Positions 57,926-64,000 of a DNA stretch of 64,000 nucleotides are shown one piece after another (position 1 is the first letter of the stretch; each line of letters begins with the position of its first letter). The notes beneath the pieces are model-generated. The model had not been told where the DNA came from, did not search any database, and was given only the letters and a program-made list of their open reading frames with translations. The translations under genes and the position numbers were made by a program. This stretch comes from Lachnospiraceae bacterium (GTDB lineage: Bacteria; Bacillota; Clostridia; Lachnospirales; Lachnospiraceae), in the NCBI GenBank assembly GCA_022791575.1, contig JAAVZI010000064.1, positions 1 through 64,000 of the forward strand, read 5' to 3'.

Positions 57926-58748
57926 ATTATTGTCAGCCGGATATGCCCGCCTTTGGAAAGACAAGGTATTCTGGAGCTGCATAGCAGTTATGCTGGTCTA
58001 TGCAGTCTTCTATATGCGTAACGGCTGCCGCCAGGCGGCGGCTTTGCCGGAATATTCCTACACCCTGGACCAGTACTATTTTCACTTTGCCATTTTTATC
58101 GGCTTTATTTGCGCGCTGTTTTGCAGCCTGTTTCTGGGCACTGAATACAGCGACGGCGTCGTCCGCAACAAAATCATAGCCGGACATACCAGAAGCAGCA
58201 TTTACCTGTCCAATCTGCTGCTGACCTTTTCAGCCGCCTGCTTCTTTCTCCTAACCTGGCTGGTTATGGGCGCAGTGGCGGCGGTTCCGTCACTGGGATT
58301 CTTAGAAATGGAACCGGCTCAATTGCTGCTGTATCTCCTGACTGCGCTGCTGTTTTTGGCCGCCTTCTGCGCACTCTTTACCCTGACTGGCATGCTCTGC
58401 AGCAATAAGGCGGCTGGCGCGGTTATTGCGATCTTGCTGTTTCTGGGGCTGCTGTTGTGCAGCAGTATCGTCTATGACGGCCTTACCCAGCCCCAAATGA
58501 CTGAAAATATCAAGATGACCGTCAACGGCCTGTCCACCGGTACGCCTAAACCCAATCCGGCCTATATCACCGGGCTGCAGCGCAGAGTCTATGAATTTTT
58601 ATTGGATTTCCTGCCGACAGGGCAGGGCTTGAAAATGTGGATGCGGGAAATCAGCAATCCCTCACGTATGCTGATTTCCTCCACCATAATTACAGGTGCC
58701 GCAACGGCCTGCGGACTTGTGCTGTTTCAAAGAAAAAATCTAAAATAA
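57918..58748 (+). CDS. ABC-2 type permease
   Basis: 276 residues with six membrane helices (first at about 18-36, last at 250-270). Starts inside the end of the ATPase gene (TATGCGTAA), so the two are coupled. The length and order resemble LanE/LanG or BcrB. 'GTEYSDGVVRNKIIAGHTR' in a cytoplasmic loop is typical of ABC-2 permeases. Confidence 0.85.
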   Translation: MRKLLSAGYARLWKDKVFWSCIAVMLVYAVFYMRNGCRQAAALPEYSYTLDQYYFHFAIFIGFICALFCSLFLGTEYSDGVVRNKIIAGHTRSSIYLSNLLLTFSAACFFLLTWLVMGAVAAVPSLGFLEMEPAQLLLYLLTALLFLAAFCALFTLTGMLCSNKAAGAVIAILLFLGLLLCSSIVYDGLTQPQMTENIKMTVNGLSTGTPKPNPAYITGLQRRVYEFLLDFLPTGQGLKMWMREISNPSRMLISSTIITGAATACGLVLFQRKNLK

Positions 58749-58759
58749 GGAGTCTGTTT

Positions 58760-59653
58760 ATGGAACTATGGTTCTGGGCCCTCGGCGGCCTGCTGCTGCT
58801 TCTAGCAGCTCTGCTTATAAAAATTTATCTGCTGCAGAAGGCTGCCAGGGAGATCGAACAGGCGTTTACAGAGCGGCTTACCACCGAAACCAATACACTG
58901 ATCGACATTTCCAGCCGTGACCGGTATATGCGCAGGCTGGCCGCTGCCGTGAATGAGCAGCTTTGCAGGCTGCGTACGCAGCGGCACCGCTACCAGCAGG
59001 GGGATGTCGAACTCAAACATGCCGTTACCAATATCGCACACGATTTACGCACGCCCCTGACTGCCATATCCGGTTACTTAGAGTTACTCGAAGAGGAAGA
59101 AATGAATGAAGCAGCAGAGCGCTATCTACAAATTATCCAAAACCGCGCCGGACATTTGGCGCAGCTGATGGAAGAGCTGTTTCGTTACTCCGTGCTCCTG
59201 TCCGGCGAACAGGAGCTGGCGGCGGAGCCGGTTGTCGTCAACAGTGTGTTGGAAGAGAGCATAGCCACCTGCTATTCCTTATTGGTCGAACGGGGGATTA
59301 CGCCTGTGATAAAGATACCGCAGAAAAAAGTCGTCCGTATGCTGGACCGTTTTGCGCTGGCCCGCGTATTTGCCAATTTGCTGCACAATGCAGTCAAATA
59401 CAGCGGCGGGGACTTAGAAATCACGCTCTCGGAAACCGGAGAACTGACATTTACCAATACGGCGCCCGGTCTGAATCCGGTGCAGGCTGGGAAATTATTC
59501 GACCGCTTTTATACCGTGGAGGCCGCCGGGCAGTCCACCGGCCTGGGCCTGGCGATTGCCAGAACCCTGGTCGGGCAGATGAACGGCAGCATATCGGCGG
59601 CTTATGAAAAGAACCGGCTGCGGATCTGCATTCGCTTTCCGGGGGAAGAGTAG
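58760..59653 (+). CDS. Sensor histidine kinase with a minimal sensory part
   Basis: 297 residues. One or two helices at residues 3-25 with no extracytoplasmic domain, then a linker and HisKA with His in NIAHDLRTPLTAISG. The ATPase domain has NLLHNAVKYS and GLGLAIARTL. It pairs with the response regulator at 56048 across the ABC genes and probably senses the drug through the transporter. TAAGGAG precedes ATG 58760. Confidence 0.9.
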   Translation: MELWFWALGGLLLLLAALLIKIYLLQKAAREIEQAFTERLTTETNTLIDISSRDRYMRRLAAAVNEQLCRLRTQRHRYQQGDVELKHAVTNIAHDLRTPLTAISGYLELLEEEEMNEAAERYLQIIQNRAGHLAQLMEELFRYSVLLSGEQELAAEPVVVNSVLEESIATCYSLLVERGITPVIKIPQKKVVRMLDRFALARVFANLLHNAVKYSGGDLEITLSETGELTFTNTAPGLNPVQAGKLFDRFYTVEAAGQSTGLGLAIARTLVGQMNGSISAAYEKNRLRICIRFPGEE

Positions 59654-59705
59654 AGATTAATATGGAATAAGAAAAGAGTTTTAGGAAGTGTTGTAACACA
59701 AATTG

Positions 59706-60545
59706 TTACATTTGCTGCAAAATATTTGCTTCCAATTCTTTGAGATCATCTAAGGATAGAGCAGGAAGATAGGCGGCAATTTCTTCAAGTGATAATTTTC
59801 CTGCTTTAATCATCCGTTCCGCTGTTTTTCTTGCTTCTTCGTCCTGAATATCCCTTGCATAGGCCTCTAAAATATACTCGTCATCAAATAAAGTCATCAT
59901 CATATCAACCACCTCCTGTTCCCTGGTTTCCAGATATTCTTTTAACACATTGCGGTCTTTGCAGATACGGATCGTTTCCAAAACCGCCCGCTTGGTATAG
60001 CCATAGAGCTTTCTCTGTTCATTATATATTTTAGAGAAGAAAATATACTGCCCGATAATATCCTGATTATTTTCCTGAGAGAGAACCGTTACCTCCACAT
60101 CCACGGCTGTCTTTTCACCGCCGAAAAATTCGTTTGTAAGCGACAGCGTATCAGGAATGGTCTTACGCTCTCCAGTAAAAATAACATACAGCTCTGGTTT
60201 CGGCACAACCGCTTTTTTGCTGCCGTACAGGTTCTGCCGGGTACGTTTAAAATAATCGTGATAGGTCTGTGCAAGATAGAGCAGTGCGCGGATAATAATA
60301 TTGACACTCCAGTTAGATTGGCTTTCGACCAGCACCATCAGCCGGCCGCCGACAGAAAACCCCAAGTCATTATAGTCCCCATCCACCAAAACATGTTTAA
60401 TAGTCACATCTTCAATCTCACGTTCCGTTACCGTCTGATCCTCTGGATGAAGAGTTTGATACAATTGCAGCAAATACTTTTTATCCTGAAATAAATGGGT
60501 AAATACACTGTCTTTTATAGTACGTTTCGGCGTGCGTTCCGCCAT
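59706..60545 (-). CDS. Rpn/PD-(D/E)XK nuclease family protein
   Basis: 279 residues. The start 'KDSVFTHLFQDKKYL' and the core 'YNDLGFSVGGRLMVLVESQSN' (Asp and ExQ catalytic residues) match the Rpn recombination-promoting nuclease group (DUF4351/TIGR01784), often annotated as transposase. The C-terminal helices ('LSLEEIAAYLPALSLDDL') are typical. It stands alone on the minus strand. Its role in vivo is unclear. Confidence 0.82.
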   Translation of the reverse strand: MAERTPKRTIKDSVFTHLFQDKKYLLQLYQTLHPEDQTVTEREIEDVTIKHVLVDGDYNDLGFSVGGRLMVLVESQSNWSVNIIIRALLYLAQTYHDYFKRTRQNLYGSKKAVVPKPELYVIFTGERKTIPDTLSLTNEFFGGEKTAVDVEVTVLSQENNQDIIGQYIFFSKIYNEQRKLYGYTKRAVLETIRICKDRNVLKEYLETREQEVVDMMMTLFDDEYILEAYARDIQDEEARKTAERMIKAGKLSLEEIAAYLPALSLDDLKELEANILQQM

Positions 60546-61187
60546 GGACTCACCTCAATTCTAGCTGATTCAGCAGAAAATGTAAAAACTAAAATCTTTC
60601 TTATAATACCATTATACCGGATAAAAACAGCATTTACAATAGATATCCTATGAAATTTGTGTGATACAGCCGAATCCAGTATAGTAAATAAAGACATTAA
60701 GAAATGGATTTCTATACTATTGTTGGGAAGAGAATCTATGTGCGGAACAGAATCATAAATTTTGATCCCAGTAAACCTCCGTTTCCAGTGTCCTATCCTG
60801 CGGCAAGACCGTCAAATGGAACCATTTGCTGTGCCGCATATCCAAGAGTGAGGAAATCTGGCTGGAAAACTCCCTATTTCCATGCTTTTGGAATTGTGCT
60901 ATAATGAGAAATAGAAAACAAAAGGATCGATTTTGCCAACAAAAATAGCTTATAAAAAAGCAAAAAAGAAAAAGGACTGCTGCAAGCCGCCGCTGAAGCT
61001 GCCGGCCCAGACAGCGATTCTGACAAAGAGTCTTTTGTGTTTATCTGCAAACAGCTCTGGCTGAATGATGACAAGCTAAGTGGAGAGAACAAGATGTCGT
61101 TAGAACAGTTTGCGGGAAAATCAGATATACGAACCCCGCAACGGGGCAGAAAGAACAGTAGAAAAATCATATATTGGAGGAAGAAAA
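60546..61187. other. Gap without a convincing gene
   Basis: Short frames on both strands start without ribosome binding sites and show no family features. A cluster of A-rich sequence near 60950 and GGAGG at 61176 precede the acetyltransferase pseudogene. Confidence 0.4.
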
Positions 61188-61622
61188 GTGGTACGGAAAG
61201 CAGCCAAAAAGGACGTAGAAGTGATAGCAAAATTAGCAGTTTTGCTGTGGAACAATAACGCCATAGAAGATTTAGCCAATGAATTTTTAGAAATCATATC
61301 CAAGGGAAACGCCCAATTTTTCTTGAAATATGATAACAGCATTCCAGTCGGCTTTGCTTAATGTCAGCTACGACAGGATTATGTAGAGGGAACAGAAACA
61401 AGTCCAGTCGGTTATTTAGAAGGAATTTTTGTGAAAGAAGCCTGCCGCAATAGAGGATATACCAAAGAATTATTATCCGAATGTGAAGCATGGGCAAAAG
61501 ATCATGGCTGTCAGGAATTTGCCAGTGATTGTGAGATTGATAATAGAAACAGCTTTCAATTTCATAAGGCCATGAAGTTTCAAGAAGCAGGTAGGGTAAT
61601 CTGCTTTGCTAAAAGGTTATAA
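61188..61622 (+). pseudogene. Aminoglycoside 6'-N-acetyltransferase gene broken by one stop codon
   Basis: GTG at 61188 follows GGAGG. The product begins VRKAAKKDVEVIAKLAVLLW and runs to 'NSIPVGFA', then meets TAA at 61359-61361. The same frame continues with CQLRQDYVEGTETSPVGYLEGI and 'EFASDCEIDNRNSFQFH', ending at 61622. This is the AAC(6') GNAT pattern, about 144 codons in total. A CAA-to-TAA change explains the stop, since family members have Gln/Glu-rich sequence there. It would otherwise inactivate aminoglycosides with acetyl-CoA. Confidence 0.78.
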
Positions 61623-61787
61623 CGATTGGTGAGGTCAGGAAGCAGCAAAGCCAGTCCAATCAGTTAAAGGTCAAGCGAGGTGTCAGCCCGTACCGCGTCT
61701 GCTGCGTGTAGTCCCTACTATAACCCACACGAATTAACCGTACGTTTCCCTTAATCCGCTAAAAACAGCCAACAGAAAGGAAAAACC

Positions 61788-62627
61788 ATGAATACATACC
61801 AGGAAACCTATATCCAACTCAAAAAAAACTACGAAGAAAAACGTGAACTGAATCCGCTGTTTGATTTCCGCACCGAGCTAGAACAATCCGCTGATGAAGA
61901 AGCCAGGCTGGTGTTAGTTGATGTATATACACTGCTCAAACAGTACAGGACCGCCTATCATTTACTGCTTCAATTAATCTCCCCAGACGATCAGAAAAAT
62001 AAAAAGCGCATTGCAGCCCTATGGAAACAGTCACAAGACTACGGCGACTATTACGCCATCAAGCAGCTGGATAAGCTGGATCAGGATGAACGTCTAAAAA
62101 AGATCCCCCAATTCCGCTACCATCCCAATCCATTTCTCACCGATGTATTTGAAGAGCTGCGGCAGGCCGAGACCTGTGACTGTTGCAAAAAACCAACACG
62201 AATTAAATACAAAAGCCCCCTATATTCCGTAGACACAGTCACCTGCCTCTGCCCGGAATGCATTGCCGATGGCCAGGCGGCAGAAACCTTCAACGGAGAA
62301 TTCCAGGATCCATATTCAGTCGACGAAATCCAAGACCCAGACGGAGAAAAGCTCGATACCCTGATCCATAAAACCCCCGGCTATCATGGATGGCAGCAGG
62401 AATACTGGAGGGCGCACTGCAACGACTACTGCGCCATGCTCTGCTATGTCGGCGCACAGGAATTGGAGGACTGGGGCATTTTAGAAGAGGTGCTGGACGA
62501 TCCCATGTGGGACGACGAGCAAAAAGACCTGATCCGCGGGCATTTAAGAGACGGCGGCTCATTCCAGGGCTATCTGTTCCGCTGCCTGCACTGCGGCCGT
62601 TACCTATTGTGGGCGGATTGTGATTAA
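61788..62627 (+). CDS. CbrC (UPF0167)-family protein
   Basis: 279 residues. An N-terminal helical part of about 110 residues precedes the CbrC domain: 'FRYHPNPFLTDVF', 'CDCCKKPTRI', 'CLCPECIADGQAA' and 'FQDPYSV', ending 'FRCLHCGRYLLWADCD'. The Cys pairs suggest zinc binding. CbrC is linked to colicin E2 tolerance in E. coli, but the function of the family is not clear. AGAAAGGAAA precedes the ATG. Confidence 0.82.
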   Translation: MNTYQETYIQLKKNYEEKRELNPLFDFRTELEQSADEEARLVLVDVYTLLKQYRTAYHLLLQLISPDDQKNKKRIAALWKQSQDYGDYYAIKQLDKLDQDERLKKIPQFRYHPNPFLTDVFEELRQAETCDCCKKPTRIKYKSPLYSVDTVTCLCPECIADGQAAETFNGEFQDPYSVDEIQDPDGEKLDTLIHKTPGYHGWQQEYWRAHCNDYCAMLCYVGAQELEDWGILEEVLDDPMWDDEQKDLIRGHLRDGGSFQGYLFRCLHCGRYLLWADCD

Positions 62628-62720
62628 ATTTTCTAGCTTCACCGTCATTCTCCGCTTGACATTTAAAATATTTCCCCTTATACTAAAATACAGAATCAAG
62701 CAACACTCCAAAGACATAGA

Positions 62721-63004
62721 CGGAGACAGTAAGCTGTGCCCTGACGTCCAGCGAGCCGGTGTTGGTGGAAGACCGGTACAAACAGCACACAGCCGAATAT
62801 CACTCCAGAGTTGCAGACCGAAATTTCTGCCGGTTCCGCATAGGTTCTTAGAACGTATTTGAACATGCATTCAAGCTCGACAAGCCAGCCTACTAAGAAT
62901 CCGCGCAGAAAGACTAAGCTCTGACGGCTCCCGCCGTTACCGGGAAGCATATGATGGTATGTAAATAGGTGGTCAGCCCTGTCCTATTTTGGACAGGTTT
63001 TTTT
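62721..63004 (+). promoter_or_regulatory. T-box riboswitch, isoleucine type
   Basis: Typical T-box stem I sequence is present: AGCGAGCCGGTGTTGGTGGA, then GACCGGTAC. The specifier loop follows with ATC at 62799-62801 in GAATATCACTCC, and the conserved AGAGTTGCAGACCGAA. Near the 3' end AGGTGGT is the likely tRNA acceptor-binding bulge. The terminator stem CCTGTCC/GGACAGG with seven T closes it. ATC is an Ile codon and ileS lies downstream, so uncharged tRNA-Ile should allow readthrough. Confidence 0.88.
62978..63004 (+). terminator. T-box terminator
   Basis: CCTGTCC and GGACAGG pair around TATTTT, followed by seven T. The AGGTGG antiterminator region overlaps its upstream side. Confidence 0.85.
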
Positions 63005-63087
63005 GTATATAGGAAAGATTTTCAAACTTCCCCATAATACAAAAGGAATCAACACCCCACCCGATCATTGGAGAAAGGAGCCTGCCA

Positions 63088-63234
63088 ATGCAAACAACCC
63101 GCGAAGACATGATCCCCAAAGGAGAAGCGCCCAAGCAAATGCCCTCCGGTATCTGCATTCCCTACATCTGCGGCGCATGTTCAGAAGAGGAATTCCTCAC
63201 CGAAGAGCGGCTGCAGAAGCTGCTCAAATGCTAG
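63088..63234 (+). CDS. Small Cys-containing protein between T-box and ileS
   Basis: 48 residues: begins MQTTREDMIPKGEAPKQMPS, contains ICIPYICGACSEE and ends LQKLLKC. AAAGGAG six bases before the ATG supports translation. It lies in the isoleucine-controlled transcript, about 110 bases before ileS. No family recognised. The cysteines could bind metal. Confidence 0.55.
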   Translation: MQTTREDMIPKGEAPKQMPSGICIPYICGACSEEEFLTEERLQKLLKC

Positions 63235-63345
63235 AGCGTGTCTGAAAATTCATTCATGCCAACCACACTCCCCGCGGCCTGTCAATATAGTACAAAAACA
63301 AACAAATACAATCCAAATCAACCCCAAAATCAAGGAGGCATTACA

Positions 63346-64000
63346 ATGTACGAAAAAGTATCCACCAACTTAAATTTTGTCGACCGGGAAAAAAAGACCG
63401 AAAAATTCTGGGCCGACAACCGCATTTTTGAAAAAAGCATGGAAAGCCGGAAAGAGGGTGAAACCTATACCTTCTACGACGGCCCTCCGACCGCCAACGG
63501 CAAACCCCATATCGGGCACGTCCTGACCCGCGTGATCAAAGACATGATCCCGCGCTACCGCACCATGAAAGGCTATATGGTTCCAAGAAAAGCCGGCTGG
63601 GACACCCACGGCCTGCCGGTCGAGCTGGAAGTTGAGAAAATGCTGGGCCTCGACGGCAAAGAACAGATCGAAGAATACGGTTTAGAGCCCTTTATCAAAC
63701 ACTGCAAAGAGAGCGTCTGGAAATACAAAGGCATGTGGGAATCCTTTTCCTCCACCGTCGGTTTCTGGGCTGACATGGACAACCCCTACGTCACCTACCA
63801 CAACGATTTTATCGAATCCGAATGGTGGGCGTTGAAAGAAATCTGGAACAAGGGCCTGCTCTACAAAGGCCACAAAATCGTCCCTTACTGCCCGCGCTGC
63901 GGCACGCCGCTCTCTTCCCACGAAGTGGCACAGGGCTATAAAGACGTCAAAGAACGCTCCGCCGTCGTACGCTTCAAAGTCAAAGGCGAAGACGCCTATA
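63346..64000 (+). CDS. ileS: Isoleucyl-tRNA synthetase, 5' part
   Basis: 218 codons are present before the window ends. HIGH at residues 55-58 ([15 protein letters not shown]) is the ATP-binding signature. '[15 protein letters not shown]' and '[16 protein letters not shown]' are typical of IleRS of the eukaryote-like/anaerobe type. AAGGAGG precedes the ATG by seven bases. It is controlled by the T-box upstream. The gene continues past 64000. Confidence 0.96.
   Translation, partial: MYEKVSTNLNFVDREKKTEKFWADNRIFEKSMESRKEGETYTFYDGPPTANGKPHIGHVLTRVIKDMIPRYRTMKGYMVPRKAGWDTHGLPVELEVEKMLGLDGKEQIEEYGLEPFIKHCKESVWKYKGMWESFSSTVGFWADMDNPYVTYHNDFIESEWWALKEIWNKGLLYKGHKIVPYCPRCGTPLSSHEVAQGYKDVKERSAVVRFKVKGEDAY

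Noticed and set aside
60704-60904. 66-codon frame
   Set aside because: No ribosome binding site, no family pattern, next to the Rpn promoter region.

Overview
The window looks like a chromosomal segment of a low-to-mid-GC Gram-positive anaerobe of the Clostridia, most likely Lachnospiraceae-like. The evidence is strong AGGAGG-type ribosome binding sites, sigma-A promoters, a T-box in front of ileS, a gatCAB operon, bacteriohemerythrins, a sortase signal of the SPQTGD type, a lipobox lipoprotein, and HemW/LepA neighbours. The species cannot be fixed from the sequence alone. No rRNA, tRNA or CRISPR array was seen.

Layout. 0.3-9 kb: L,D-transpeptidase, membrane proteins of unknown function, NudC, and two CobW/COG0523 GTPases (one His-rich, one fused to a DUF1980-like OB domain), then a hemerythrin on the other strand. 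9.1-13.6 kb: interspersed repeat elements, a candidate leader RNA, gatCAB and a ferritin-like protein. 13.7-22 kb: a serine recombinase followed by a possible res site, then four secreted or membrane proteins, two of them large and built from Cys/His repeats. 22-30 kb: an EAL phosphodiesterase, LepA, a double hemerythrin, HemW, and a FIST sensor paired with a soluble chemoreceptor. 30-43 kb: decayed genes, response regulators, a hybrid histidine kinase, an acyltransferase-like membrane protein, a TetR unit and an ABC exporter. 43.4-53 kb: an AT-rich three-gene cassette (2015-aa protein, receiver-like protein, DUF2971 protein) bounded by transposase debris. 53-59.7 kb: a MacB/FtsX-type ABC pair divergent from a regulator-ABC-kinase module of the antimicrobial-peptide type. 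59.7-64 kb: Rpn-type nuclease, a broken aminoglycoside acetyltransferase gene, a CbrC-family protein, an isoleucine T-box, a small Cys-rich ORF and the start of ileS.

The best candidate for an undescribed system is the cassette at 43758-51645. Its first protein has two divergent GHKL-ATPase-like regions around an apparently split phosphoribosyltransferase-like domain. It overlaps by ATGA a stand-alone receiver-like protein, followed closely by a DUF2971 protein that could be an effector. The unusual base composition, the nearby IS remnants and the tight coupling fit an accessory, possibly defensive, signalling unit. That function is inference. Second-tier points of interest are the Cys/His-repeat surface locus, the MITE-like repeat family, and the leader RNA upstream of gatC.
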